Assembly: GCA_964602445.1 (NCBI GenBank)
Contig: CAZRQV010000009.1
Coordinates: 1 to 59,602, forward strand
Direction of reading: 5' to 3'
DNA from: HGM12587 sp964602445
GTDB taxonomy: Bacteria > Bacillota > Clostridia > Lachnospirales > Lachnospiraceae
DNA: 59,602 nt
This document shows positions 17,432 to 25,876 of this stretch, one piece after another. Within the stretch, counting starts at the first letter, position 1. Each line of letters opens with the position of its first letter. The notes under the pieces are model-generated. The model saw nothing but the letters and a program-made list of their open reading frames with translations. It ran no database searches and was not told the DNA's origin. The position numbers and the translations under genes are program-made.

Positions 17432-17514
17432 ACTGCTCCGAAACAAAAGTGTGCTTTCCATACTCACACGCTCTACTTTCTGACATCGCACAGCTTTTGT
17501 TCCGCGCGAGCAGT
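17432..17514. repeat. Imperfect 83-bp inverted repeat
   Basis: ACTGCTC/GAGCAGT, AACAAAAG/CTTTTGTT and GTGC/GCAC pair in register and give an interrupted stem of about 19 bp around a 33-nt loop. It is intergenic between the metK terminator and the kinase promoter and non-coding. It could be an RNA hairpin or a small repeat unit. Confidence 0.5.
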
Positions 17515-17542
17515 GTCATTTATGGCATCATACCTCTGAAAT

Positions 17543-17569
17543 AAAAAAGGCACGCCGAAGCGTGCCCTT
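17543..17569 (-). terminator. Terminator after metK
   Basis: Minus-strand GGGCACGC-TTCG-GCGTGCC followed by TTTTTT: an ideal tetraloop terminator. Confidence 0.92.
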
Positions 17570-17577
17570 GTCAGTTC

Positions 17578-18765
17578 TTATAAATAGCTTTTTAAGATTT
17601 CTGCTTTGTCTGTTTTTTCCCAAGGAAGATCCAGATCTGTTCTGCCGAAATGTCCGTAAGCTGCTGTCTGTTTGTAGATTGGACGTCTCAGATCCAGCAT
17701 TTTAATGATTCCTGCCGGACGAAGATCGAAGTTTTCACGAATCATTTCTACCAGTTTTTCTTCAGAAACTTTACCGGTACCGAACGTATCTACCATGATA
17801 GAAGTTGGGTGTGCAACACCGATGGCATATGATAACTGGATTTCACATTTATCTGCAAGACCTGCTGCAACGATATTTTTTGCAACATAACGTGCTGCAT
17901 ACGCTGCGGAACGGTCTACCTTTGTACAGTCTTTTCCGGAGAATGCTCCGCCGCCGTGACGAGCATATCCGCCGTAAGTATCTACGATGATCTTACGTCC
18001 TGTCAGACCACTGTCTCCGTGAGGTCCGCCGATTACGAAACGGCCTGTTGGGTTGATGAAGAATTTTGTCTGATCATCGATCATTTCCTGTGGAAGGATT
18101 GGATCAAATACATATTTCTTAATATCTTCATGAATCTGTTCCTGAGTCACATCTTCGCTGTGCTGTGTAGATAATACTACCGCATCCAGACGTGCCGGTT
18201 TGCCGTTTTCATCATATTCTACGGTTACCTGTGTCTTTCCATCCGGACGAAGGTAATTTAATGTACCGTTTTTACGAACTTCTGTCAGACGAAGTGCAAG
18301 TTTGTGTGCTAAAGAAATTGCATAAGGCATCAGTTCCGGTGTTTCGTTGGATGCATATCCGAACATCATACCCTGATCTCCTGCACCGATGGCTTCGATT
18401 TCATCATCGCTCATGCGATGTTCTTTTGCTTCTAATGCTTTATCAACACCCATTGCAATATCTGTAGACTGTTCGTCAATGGCTGTGATCACTGCACAGT
18501 TATCAGCGTCAAAACCGAATTTTCCTCTGGTATAACCAATTTCACGGATTGTATCACGTACAATCTTCTGAATATCTACATATGCGTTTGTTGTGATTTC
18601 ACCCATAACAAGTACCAGACCTGTTGTTGTAGATGTTTCGCAGGCAACACGGCTCATAGGATCTTTTTCCATTAACGCATCTAAGATCGCATCTGAAATC
18701 TGATCACAGATTTTGTCCGGATGTCCTTCAGTAACAGACTCGGAAGTAAATAAAAATTTTTCCAT
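17578..18765 (-). CDS. metK: S-adenosylmethionine synthetase
   Basis: 395 aa, full length. Converts methionine and ATP to SAM, PPi and Pi. It begins MEKFLFTSESVTEGHPDKICDQISDAILD (ATP/methionine binding), and contains GAGDQGMMFGYA, the P-loop-like GGPHGDSGLTGRKIIVDTYGG and the end FGRTDLDLPWEKTD. AAGGAGAAA precedes the ATG. Expression is under a SAM-I riboswitch with an intrinsic terminator in the leader, so rising SAM shuts the gene off. It is monocistronic with a strong terminator. Confidence 0.98.
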   Translation of the reverse strand: MEKFLFTSESVTEGHPDKICDQISDAILDALMEKDPMSRVACETSTTTGLVLVMGEITTNAYVDIQKIVRDTIREIGYTRGKFGFDADNCAVITAIDEQSTDIAMGVDKALEAKEHRMSDDEIEAIGAGDQGMMFGYASNETPELMPYAISLAHKLALRLTEVRKNGTLNYLRPDGKTQVTVEYDENGKPARLDAVVLSTQHSEDVTQEQIHEDIKKYVFDPILPQEMIDDQTKFFINPTGRFVIGGPHGDSGLTGRKIIVDTYGGYARHGGGAFSGKDCTKVDRSAAYAARYVAKNIVAAGLADKCEIQLSYAIGVAHPTSIMVDTFGTGKVSEEKLVEMIRENFDLRPAGIIKMLDLRRPIYKQTAAYGHFGRTDLDLPWEKTDKAEILKSYL

Positions 18766-18893
18766 GGTTCATTTTCTCCTTTTCTTTGTTGTTGAAAGAA
18801 TCTCTTACGGATTCATAAGCTGGCTGTCAGACTGATCACTTTTCTGCCATATAAAACAGGCTGCGAAATCTAAACGATCTTTCCATCTGACAC

Positions 18894-19042
18894 GAAAACA
18901 GGCCCGCCTAAGCGGACCTGAAAATGTTTTATACTCTCAAATCCTCTTATTGTTCGATTGCTCGCTCAGGCTGGCACCTTCCGTAAACGGGGTTGCCGTG
19001 GCTTCTCAGATCCTTTGTATCTCCACCACTCTGAATAAGAGA
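18894..19042 (-). promoter_or_regulatory. SAM-I (S-box) riboswitch with terminator, metK leader
   Basis: Minus strand 19042 to 18942 holds the S-box core: closing stem TCTTAT/ATAAGA, CAGAGTGGTGGAG, GAAGCCACGGCAACC, AAGGTGCCAGCCTGAGCGAG. The expression platform is a terminator at 18894-18921: CAGGTCCGC-TTAG-GCGGGCCTG then TTTTC. SAM binding is expected to favour termination. Confidence 0.95.
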
Positions 19043-19073
19043 CTTCTTTCTATGTTCAATTGATACCTTGGAC

Positions 19074-19102
19074 ATTCTAGTATATAGAACCAGACATGTC
19101 AA
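19074..19102 (-). promoter_or_regulatory. Promoter of the metK transcript
   Basis: Minus-strand TTGACA and TAGAAT with 17-nt spacing, about 32 nt upstream of the riboswitch aptamer. Confidence 0.75.
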
Positions 19103-19144
19103 GGACTTTATAAAAAGATTCCAAAGATTCCCCATTCTATCCTG

Positions 19145-20920
19145 TTATCTAAAACTGCGAATCCAGTTTAACAGGGAATTCTGCCAGATATTCTCATACA
19201 CATCCTGTTTCATACGGTCTGTCACCGGCCCGTTCTGTGCCATACGGTTTAGGATCGCCTGCTGCAGTTCCTCGACCGTCATTTCTTCGTATGGTTTATC
19301 GGCAGGAACTTCTACCGCCTGGCTTTCTTCCGGCATCCTCTCCAAGATATTATCTTTTCCCAACGAATCTTCGTCCGATACCATCTCCAAGCGATTCTTT
19401 CCATCTTCATTTTCTGAAATATGCTCTACTTTTTCTATTTCTGATACCGTTTGCGATTCTTTTTCCGATGTTTCTTCTCTCTCTGTATCTTCTGAAACAT
19501 GCTCTGGTTTTTCTGTTTCAGATACGTCTTCGAAATTTCCAACAGAATCTTCTTTCTGCATCGTTTCATACAGTTCTTCTGAAATCCATACTTCTCCGGA
19601 ATTTCCCTTCACTGACACCTGCATCCAGCCATCGGTACTCTCCGCTTTTTTTCCGGTAAGCATACCTACATATCCACCTGTCCCATCTGTTCTTACGGAC
19701 ATATCCACATCATCATCACGGTTGTTCACGGTTGTGACCACAATCTGTCCGTTCCAGTTTCTGGAGAACGCATACTGGGTTGTGGTCAGCAGCAATTCTC
19801 TGTAGTCTCCATAAGCCAGTGCCATTGCATTCTGACGCAGTCTTCCCAAAGCTGCCACCACTTTGGTACAAAAATTCTGCTCCAATGCATTTTCATAATC
19901 GCTCCACTGTAACTTAGGTCTTAAAGAATCATCAGAATATCGTTCCTTTTTTCCTTCGATTCCAAATTCCGAACCATAATAGATTGACGGAATTCCCGGA
20001 AGGGTATACAGCAAAATATGCACCGGAACAAAATGTGCTTTCTTTCGAAGTTTGGTATAAATTCGTTCCACATCATGATTGTCCACAAAATTGTACAGCT
20101 TTAATCCGTGAGAACGGTTTCCGCCCAGATCACACTGACGGCGTACTGTATGTGCGATTTCAAAATAATTATGGTCATTGTGTCCGGAGTATAACGCCTT
20201 ATGCAGATGATAATTGGTCACAGAATGCAGCGTTCCCTCGTTCACCCAGCGGGTATAATCTCCATGGATCACTTCTCCCATAAGCCAGAATTCCGGCTTC
20301 ACCTCATTTGCTGTTCGTCGGAGCTGCTGCATAAATCCAAAATCCAATACATCTGCTGCATCCAGACGAATACCATCGATTTCAAATTCCCGCACCCAAA
20401 AGCGAATCACATCACAAATATAATCGCAGACTGCCGGATTTTTCTGATTTAATTTGACCAAAAGATTATATCCGCCCCAGTTATCATAAGAAAATCCGTC
20501 ATTATATTCATTATTGCCCCAGAAATTCACATTGCAGAACCAATCTTTATATTCTGACTGTTCTCTTCTTTCTTTCAGATCCTGAAATGCAAAAAAGTCA
20601 CGACCCACATGATTAAACACACCGTCCAGGATGACACGAATCCCCTGAGCATGACATTCTTTCACGAAATTTTTCAAGTCTTCATTATCGCCCAAACGAC
20701 TGTCCAGTTTCCTATAATCTGTTGTTTCATATCCGTGTCCCACAGATTCAAACAACGGTCCAATATAAAGTGCATTGCATCCAATCTTTCTGATATGTGA
20801 AATCCACGGAAGCAGTTTGTTCAGCCGATATTCCAGCTCTCCATAAGAATTTGTTTTCGGTGCCCCGGTCATTCCCAAGGGATAAATGTGATAAAATACA
20901 GCTTCATCGTACCAAGCCAT
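19145..20920 (-). CDS. GH13 alpha-amylase-family enzyme with acidic C-terminal extension
   Basis: 591 aa from ATG 20920 (AGGAGG upstream; a longer frame to 20968 has none). No signal peptide, so intracellular. GH13 motifs in order: DGVFNHVG (region I), GIRLDAADV with the nucleophile Asp (II), LMGEVI with the acid/base Glu (III), and FVDNHDVE (IV). It probably acts on maltodextrins or glycogen-type glucans, in keeping with the glgCD genes nearby. After the barrel and a short beta domain comes an odd tail of about 145 residues: a Glu/Ser/Val-rich, repeat-like acidic linker (many SE, VSE, EKPEHVSE-type units), then a helical end EMTVEELQQAILNRMAQ...NSLLNWIRSFR. The tail is not part of the enzyme fold and may be a docking region. 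Confidence 0.9.
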   Translation of the reverse strand: MAWYDEAVFYHIYPLGMTGAPKTNSYGELEYRLNKLLPWISHIRKIGCNALYIGPLFESVGHGYETTDYRKLDSRLGDNEDLKNFVKECHAQGIRVILDGVFNHVGRDFFAFQDLKERREQSEYKDWFCNVNFWGNNEYNDGFSYDNWGGYNLLVKLNQKNPAVCDYICDVIRFWVREFEIDGIRLDAADVLDFGFMQQLRRTANEVKPEFWLMGEVIHGDYTRWVNEGTLHSVTNYHLHKALYSGHNDHNYFEIAHTVRRQCDLGGNRSHGLKLYNFVDNHDVERIYTKLRKKAHFVPVHILLYTLPGIPSIYYGSEFGIEGKKERYSDDSLRPKLQWSDYENALEQNFCTKVVAALGRLRQNAMALAYGDYRELLLTTTQYAFSRNWNGQIVVTTVNNRDDDVDMSVRTDGTGGYVGMLTGKKAESTDGWMQVSVKGNSGEVWISEELYETMQKEDSVGNFEDVSETEKPEHVSEDTEREETSEKESQTVSEIEKVEHISENEDGKNRLEMVSDEDSLGKDNILERMPEESQAVEVPADKPYEEMTVEELQQAILNRMAQNGPVTDRMKQDVYENIWQNSLLNWIRSFR

Positions 20921-21158
20921 GTTCCAGTCCTCCTGATGTCCTTTGATCTCAGAAATAGGTTTTTTCATTTTACCATTTTCCGGATCTATAATCTGTCCGG
21001 ATTTATTATACTGTTTTTTTCCCGTTCAGGCAATGTTCCTGTTTGCTCCACCAAACAGCTTTTCGGCTTATTTCCGCTTTATCTTGTCAGTTTATTTTTT
21101 ATAATATCATTAATTTTTAGACACTTTAAAATATTTTTAAATATTTTCAAACTTTTTG

Positions 21159-21187
21159 TTGACAAATCTTTTTTCATGATGTAGTAT
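21159..21187 (+). promoter_or_regulatory. Promoter of the micro-ORF transcript
   Basis: Consensus TTGACA and TAGTAT separated by 17 nt on the plus strand, divergent from the GH13 gene. Confidence 0.75.
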
Positions 21188-21192
21188 AAAGA

Positions 21193-21443
21193 CAACAAAA
21201 GAAGAGACAACTTCAAAAACAGGAGGTCAGTCCAATGGCATAACAACTCAAAGTTCATACAAAAATCTCTCAAAGGAGTTTACATAAAAAGAAACCAAAG
21301 GAGGAGATTTACATGAAAGGAAGAGATCCATAGCGGACAACCAAAAATCAATAGAAAGAGAGGTTATCAAGTGAAACTTACGGAATACAATCAATAGAGC
21401 TATTCGATTTGTAAAGAAAGATCGGATAGCTCTTATTTTTTTG
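21193..21443 (+). ncRNA. Short purine-rich transcript with four SD-like sites and tiny ORFs
   Basis: Bounded by a strong promoter and an intrinsic terminator (AGAGCTAT-CGAT / ATCG-ATAGCTCT, then seven T, 21396-21443). Inside are four Shine-Dalgarno-like motifs: AGGAGG at 21221, AAAGGAG at about 21273, AAAGGAGGAG at about 21298 and AGAGAGG at 21357. Three stand at normal distance from tiny ORFs: ATG-GCA-TAA at 21235, MKGRDP at 21313-21333, and a GTG-initiated 8-codon ORF (MKLTEYNQ) at 21371-21397 whose stop lies in the terminator stem. The fourth precedes ATA instead of ATG. The RNA is A/G-rich with repeated GGA. It ends about 60 nt before the niaR region and may be an sRNA, a leader-peptide unit or a decayed operon. 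No known Rfam family is recognised. Confidence 0.6.
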
Positions 21444-21576
21444 TAATTTCCCCAGTTTCACTGCAGAAATCCCGGTTGCCAAACCTGCCTGCCTTGGTGT
21501 AGACTTGATGTCAGATAGTGCCATACATTATTTCGTCAAAATGATGTTAAGAACAACAGATCAGGAAGGAAACAAC

Positions 21577-22134
21577 ATGAACGGACAGGAACGCAGAAAA
21601 CAAATCGTAAAGATCATCAAAGAAAGCAGCCAGCCGGTCAGCGGAACTGCACTTGCAAAACAGCTGGGTGTCAGCCGTCAGGTGATCGTACAGGACATGG
21701 CTTTGATCCGTGCAAACGGTCAGGAAATTCTGTCTACTCATCGCGGATATATTTTACAGGAAAAACAGCAGCCAAGTCGTGTATACAAAGTACACCATAC
21801 CGGAGAACAGGTCGAAGAAGAATTAAATCTGATTGTAGATCTTGGCGGAAAAGTAGAAGATGTTTTTGTATACCACAAAGTCCACGGAGTCATTCGTGCA
21901 GACTTGAACATCTATTCCCGCAGAGATGTACAGACCTATCTTCAAAATATTGCCTCCGGAATTTCGACTCAGCTTTTAAATCTGACAGCAGGATATCATT
22001 ATCACACCATAACCGCAGATTCAGAAATGATCTTAGACCTGATTCAGGAAGAACTGGAACAAAAAGGAATGCTTGCTCCGCTGCAGGATTACGAACCGGT
22101 CAATTTCCGGAATCCATCGAATTCAGAACTATAA
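21577..22134 (+). CDS. niaR: Transcription repressor NiaR (HTH_11 + 3H domain)
   Basis: 185 aa from ATG 21577, with AGGAAGGA upstream; an in-frame extension to 21505 has no ribosome binding site. The N-terminal winged helix has RRKQIVKIIKESSQPVSGTALAKQLGVSRQVIVQDM (about 5-40). The C-terminal 3H domain (about 70-170) carries the His-rich positions in VYHKVHGVIRADL and GYHYHTI, thought to bind metal and nicotinate. NiaR represses NAD synthesis and niacin uptake genes when niacin is present. No NAD gene is adjacent, so its targets lie elsewhere or it acts on its own promoter. The unexplained short transcript at 21.2-21.4 kb lies directly upstream. Confidence 0.9.
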   Translation: MNGQERRKQIVKIIKESSQPVSGTALAKQLGVSRQVIVQDMALIRANGQEILSTHRGYILQEKQQPSRVYKVHHTGEQVEEELNLIVDLGGKVEDVFVYHKVHGVIRADLNIYSRRDVQTYLQNIASGISTQLLNLTAGYHYHTITADSEMILDLIQEELEQKGMLAPLQDYEPVNFRNPSNSEL

Positions 22135-22233
22135 AAAGGTGCTGTCTCACGAATTTAAGTGTATGCCCTCAAATGAATTTCATTCATTTTCGAAGAAAGC
22201 ATATCTTTTCATTTCATGAGACAGCACCTTTTT
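22133..22233. repeat. 101-bp nested palindrome, probable bidirectional terminator
   Basis: A perfect 17-bp inverted repeat AAAAAGGTGCTGTCTCA / TGAGACAGCACCTTTTT encloses a loop with further pairing (GTATGC/GCATAT and AAATGAA/TTCATTT). It lies between the converging niaR and rdgB genes with T-runs on both strands, so it can terminate both. It is far larger than a normal terminator and may be a repeated element. Confidence 0.7.
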
Positions 22234-22279
22234 ATGCATCACAGGCATTTCTGCCCAGAATGCAAAATGAAGTGTCATG

Positions 22280-22906
22280 CTATAACTTTTCCTGCTTCAA
22301 AATGTTTTGAAAAAATACCAAAAACGTATCTTCTACAGCAAAACGTTTCAGTTCTGTTTCTGACAGATCATAATAATACTTTCCTGTGTTCACATCAATG
22401 GACATACTATCCAAAGGAAATCCTTTTTCCCGAATCGGCCCATGCGGTTTTGCACTTAAAATAAATGGTCTGCTTGCCATAGAAGGATCCATCGCTTCAT
22501 AACTCTTTGTTTCTTCCAGAATCAGACAGATCGCATTTTGATATCTTGCAGTCAGATTTCCATAAGTATTTGCAAGCCCCGTATAATACGCCACCATTTC
22601 TTCATCCGACAAACACTTTCCCTGAATCGTACGGACATGAACCCCCGGCTGCACCTCTGACGGTACATTTTCGAAATATAAACCAGAATCACAGGAAAAC
22701 ACCGGCATTTGAAATGCATCATAATAAGCCTGTGCTTTGATTCGTGCATTTTCCAACGGAGTTCCCCCTGTTTCCGACACTTCCGGAATCTCTTTTCCTG
22801 CCGCTTTCATGTCATTTAAGCTAAGCAGTTCAATGCCCAGATCTTTCAATCTGTTTTTCATCACAGATACTTTTGCCTGATTTCCCGTTCCATAAAGTAA
22901 TTTCAT
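22280..22906 (-). CDS. rdgB: Non-canonical purine NTP pyrophosphatase (RdgB/Ham1-like)
   Basis: 208 aa from ATG 22906 (AAAGGAG upstream). Ham1/ITPase fold: LLYGTGNQAKVSVMKNRL (the TxNxxK start, slightly altered), ETGGTPLENARIKAQAYY, VFSCDSGLYFENVP with the catalytic Asp, and PGVHVRTIQGK. It hydrolyses dITP/XTP to monophosphates. It is a divergent branch, so the substrate could differ. It is the last gene of the selenium-hydroxylase accessory operon, 19 nt after the XdhC fusion. Both the coupling to xanthine/purine metabolism and the position suggest it serves the same purine-degrading pathway (inference). Confidence 0.8.
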   Translation of the reverse strand: MKLLYGTGNQAKVSVMKNRLKDLGIELLSLNDMKAAGKEIPEVSETGGTPLENARIKAQAYYDAFQMPVFSCDSGLYFENVPSEVQPGVHVRTIQGKCLSDEEMVAYYTGLANTYGNLTARYQNAICLILEETKSYEAMDPSMASRPFILSAKPHGPIREKGFPLDSMSIDVNTGKYYYDLSETELKRFAVEDTFLVFFQNILKQEKL

Positions 22907-22925
22907 CCTGCTCTCCTTTCCCCGA

Positions 22926-24317
22926 TCAAGACAGCGGGATAAATAATACTTGATTTTTTCCACCGCAGATCATTCCCAATGCTCTGCTCTTTTCATCGTC
23001 CAGATCATAATCCCGAATCGTTACTTCCGAAAGATTTCTTGCTTCTTCAATCGCTGCAAATTCGATGGCACCACCGCCAATACTGTCAATGACCTTGGAA
23101 TCTGTTACAAGCATCATGCTGCCTACCCCTCTTGGGGAGGAACCTGTTTTATTAATAATGATACAAAGGGTACCTTTCTCCTTACTTTCCAGCAATGTTT
23201 TCGATGCCGAACCACAATGCTTCTGATTTTTGACTGTAATGATCTGTGCCAGAATGCTGACTGCTATTTCAGCCGGAGTTACCGCATGAATATCCAGGCC
23301 AATCGGAGCATAAATCGTATCGATCTTTTCTTTTTCCACGCCTGCTTTCTGCAGATTTTCAAACGTTTTACCGACTTTCAACCGGCTTCCGATCATCCCA
23401 AGATATTGATAAGAATGGTTCAAAATGGTCTTTACACAATCAAAATCATCTTTGTGACCTCTGGTTACTACCACATAATAGGCATCCGGTTCTAAATATT
23501 GCTCCAAATGATCAAAGGTATCACAGATTACTTCATCTGCCTCCGGAAAACGTTCCCGATTAGCGAATTCTTCCCGATCATCCATTACTTTCACATAAAA
23601 ATCCAGACAGGAAGCCATTTTCACCAAATCTTTGGACACATGTCCGCCGCCGCAAATGATCATCGTCTGCTGCGGTGTAAACCATTCCTTTTTCAACATG
23701 GAAACATCCATCTTGGATTCGATCAATTTTGCCACTGCTCTCTGATATAACGAATCATCATGGCTTGGTCGGATCACAATCTTCTTTTCCGGATACTGTT
23801 CTTTCATCGGTTCTACATATCCTTTCATCACTAATTTCTGTATATGATGTGCTGTAACGATTTCATCCTCTTCTATCTGCAGACACTGCTTTACCAGTGC
23901 TGTGCGATGAGACACTTCTGATAGTTTCTGCCCTAAAGCATGAAGTCCGAAAATCACAACAATCTCATCCACATTGGGATAGATTACCGGCTCCCCTTCT
24001 CTTGGAAATTTCATGGGCATATGCTTTGATCCATCTGCTTCCACAAGTACCACATCTGCACGCTGACACACTTTTTCATAGGTTTCCATCGATAACGAAC
24101 GAATCTTTTTTCCGTCAGCAATGCCAGCCATCACATAATGCTTCTCTTCCAGTGCTGCAATGATCTGCTCTGCATCATCACTTAACAGCGTATCTTCTTC
24201 AATCCACATATGGGTAGAGGTTGTTACAAACACCTTTTTTCCCTGTTTTACATACATTTCTGCCTGCCGTTTGATATACGTCGTTTTTCCTCCGGCACCG
24301 ACAACTGCTGTAATCAT
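22926..24317 (-). CDS. YqeC-XdhC fusion, selenium-dependent molybdenum hydroxylase maturation
   Basis: 463 aa from ATG 24317, which overlaps the yqeB stop (ATGA). Two families in one chain. Residues about 1-230 are the YqeC-type P-loop protein: AVVGAGGKTTYIKRQA, VLVEADGSKHMPMKFP, VIFGLHALGQ. Residues about 235-463 are XdhC: Rossmann part MIICGGGHVSKDLVKMA, YYVVVTRGHKDD, MIGSRLKVGKTF and APIGLDIHAVTPAEIAVSILA, then a CoxI-like segment KGTLCIIINKTGSSPRGVGSMMLV...GGGAIE with a late CGG. XdhC proteins bind and insert the molybdenum cofactor. Separate genes encode the two halves in many bacteria, so the fusion is notable. The XdhC domains are in swapped order (Rossmann before CoxI). Confidence 0.85.
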   Translation of the reverse strand: MITAVVGAGGKTTYIKRQAEMYVKQGKKVFVTTSTHMWIEEDTLLSDDAEQIIAALEEKHYVMAGIADGKKIRSLSMETYEKVCQRADVVLVEADGSKHMPMKFPREGEPVIYPNVDEIVVIFGLHALGQKLSEVSHRTALVKQCLQIEEDEIVTAHHIQKLVMKGYVEPMKEQYPEKKIVIRPSHDDSLYQRAVAKLIESKMDVSMLKKEWFTPQQTMIICGGGHVSKDLVKMASCLDFYVKVMDDREEFANRERFPEADEVICDTFDHLEQYLEPDAYYVVVTRGHKDDFDCVKTILNHSYQYLGMIGSRLKVGKTFENLQKAGVEKEKIDTIYAPIGLDIHAVTPAEIAVSILAQIITVKNQKHCGSASKTLLESKEKGTLCIIINKTGSSPRGVGSMMLVTDSKVIDSIGGGAIEFAAIEEARNLSEVTIRDYDLDDEKSRALGMICGGKNQVLFIPLS

Positions 24318-25144
24318 AACTGTTTCTCGCTTTTTAAGTGAAGCAGAGCTTCCAAAACGCCTCCGGCAATGCATCTTGCCTTATCCGAAATGGTAAAACA
24401 ATTATTATATTCCTGAATTCGGGGATCAATATCCGCAATCTTAAATCCTTTGGTTACCGGATAATCCTCCCTGATCAATCCGCGAAGCAGTCCGTCAATG
24501 GTAGCTCTCACCGGAATCGGAGCTGTCTCTTCGGAAGTTTCTGTCGGCTGGATCCATGCAATGATTTCATCTTTGGTTACTGTATCTGTAATCTTTTTCA
24601 CATTTTTCATGATTCCATCTGCCGGACTATGAATGACACGTTCTTTGGCATAGCCTGCGATCACACCCGGAATTCCTGTATTTTTAATCGCACTTCCTGT
24701 ATAAATCACTCTGCCCAGAGAATGTCCCCGCATGGTCTCTATGACCGCATCTGCATCTGTTCCGGCCTCAAATCCCGGTCCCAACGCAATAGTGATCGGT
24801 GCCATTTCCCGATTGGTTCCCAGATTTTTCTTTGCCAGAATTCCATCTACCACAGCCAGCGGACGAAGTCGGGAAATACTGTCCCCCTGCGGATCTACCA
24901 GCATGGTCAGCCTGCCTTCCTGCAGCATTTTCTGTGCTTCTTCCAGCGTTCCTGCCAGATAACAAGTCACATTCTCCACCTGATGTTTTCCTTCATAGAC
25001 TGCCTCTGAAAATGCCACATTTCTTCGAATGGCCGAAGGATTTTCTATTTCCAGAACCAATACCTGAAATCCGCATTGATATAATTTATAAATCGTTCCA
25101 GTTGCAATATCGCCGCCGCCCCTGACAATGATCAGATTTTTCAT
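24314..25144 (-). CDS. yqeB: Selenium-dependent hydroxylase accessory protein (YqeB/EF2563 family)
   Basis: About 276 aa. ATG 25144 is preferred because GGAGAG stands before it; ATG 25168 would add eight residues. It begins with a Rossmann-like NLIIVRGGGDIATGTIYKLYQCGF. Other conserved blocks are NPSAIRRNVAFSEAVYEG, DPQGDSISRL, ALGPGFEAGTDADAVIETMRGHSLGRVIY and SPADGIMK. The family co-occurs with selenophosphate synthase and labile-selenium molybdenum hydroxylases (xanthine/purine/nicotinate type); the biochemical role is unproven. It lies between yedF and the YqeC-XdhC fusion, overlapping the latter. Confidence 0.85.
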   Translation of the reverse strand: MKNLIIVRGGGDIATGTIYKLYQCGFQVLVLEIENPSAIRRNVAFSEAVYEGKHQVENVTCYLAGTLEEAQKMLQEGRLTMLVDPQGDSISRLRPLAVVDGILAKKNLGTNREMAPITIALGPGFEAGTDADAVIETMRGHSLGRVIYTGSAIKNTGIPGVIAGYAKERVIHSPADGIMKNVKKITDTVTKDEIIAWIQPTETSEETAPIPVRATIDGLLRGLIREDYPVTKGFKIADIDPRIQEYNNCFTISDKARCIAGGVLEALLHLKSEKQL

Positions 25145-25172
25145 ACTCTTTTCGTTCTCTCCGTTCATTTTA

Positions 25173-25805
25173 CTACGGTCTTATGATCTTTTTCGCCGTT
25201 TCCATTTTTTCTACGATTTCATACATATTGGTAACGCTGCCCACTGCAAGCTGTTCTTTGATTCCGTAAAAATCAAGACAGGTACCGCAAGTCAGGATAT
25301 TGACGCCTTCTGCTTCTAACAGCTTCAGATCTTCCAAGGTATCCGCTCCTTCGCAAGTCAGATAAGCACCTGTATTGTAGCAAAGGATTGTTTCCGGAAG
25401 CACATCCTGTCTTGTCACAGCAAACACAAACGCTTTCATCAGTGCTTTTCCAAGTTTCTCATCACCGGTTCCCATTTCATTAGCTGAAAGTACTACGACC
25501 ATTCCATTGTTTCCGGCATCCGGACTGCAAATAAGTTCTTCACTTTTCGGTTCTGCTGCTGCATCCGGAACCGGCTGTCCATTGACTGTAACTTGAATGG
25601 TTACGGCATATTCTTTTTCCGCTCTCTTTTCACTGGTAAATTCATACCCTTTTTGTCCGGCAAATTTCTGGATATTCTGTACAGCGATCTCATTATCTAC
25701 GAGAACTGTCAAAATCCCGCTTTCTGTCATTTCTTCCGCTGCTTTCTTTGTATTGATCACCGGTAATGGACACGCCAGCCCTTTGGCATCTACTGTTTGA
25801 TTCAT
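25173..25805 (-). CDS. yedF: Sulfurtransferase-like selenium metabolism protein YedF
   Basis: 210 aa from ATG 25805 (AGGAGA seven bases upstream). A TusA/SirA-like N-domain (about 1-70) carries the active Cys in VDAKGLACPLPVINTKKA. A DsrE/F-like C-domain (about 100-210) has VVVLSANEMGTGDEKLGKALMKAF, CYNTGAYLTCEG and the second conserved cysteine pair GVNILTCGTCLDFYG. It is thought to carry persulfide or selenide for selenium cofactor delivery. It lies in an operon with DUF3343, yqeB and YqeC-XdhC. Confidence 0.9.
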   Translation of the reverse strand: MNQTVDAKGLACPLPVINTKKAAEEMTESGILTVLVDNEIAVQNIQKFAGQKGYEFTSEKRAEKEYAVTIQVTVNGQPVPDAAAEPKSEELICSPDAGNNGMVVVLSANEMGTGDEKLGKALMKAFVFAVTRQDVLPETILCYNTGAYLTCEGADTLEDLKLLEAEGVNILTCGTCLDFYGIKEQLAVGSVTNMYEIVEKMETAKKIIRP

Positions 25806-25876
25806 ATTATTCTCCTGTCTCGTTTCTAAACCATCTGAGTATTTTAAATTTCCATCATTAACCATGGAATAGGTAC

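Noticed and set aside
19068..19805. 245-codon Ser/Thr-rich ORF opposite the GH13 tail
   Set aside because: It is a shadow of the acidic repeat-like tail in the opposite frame, with no start signals.
21079..21273. 64-codon minus-strand ORF opposite the short transcript
   Set aside because: No ribosome binding site, low-complexity Leu/Lys content, and it lies antisense to a clear promoter.
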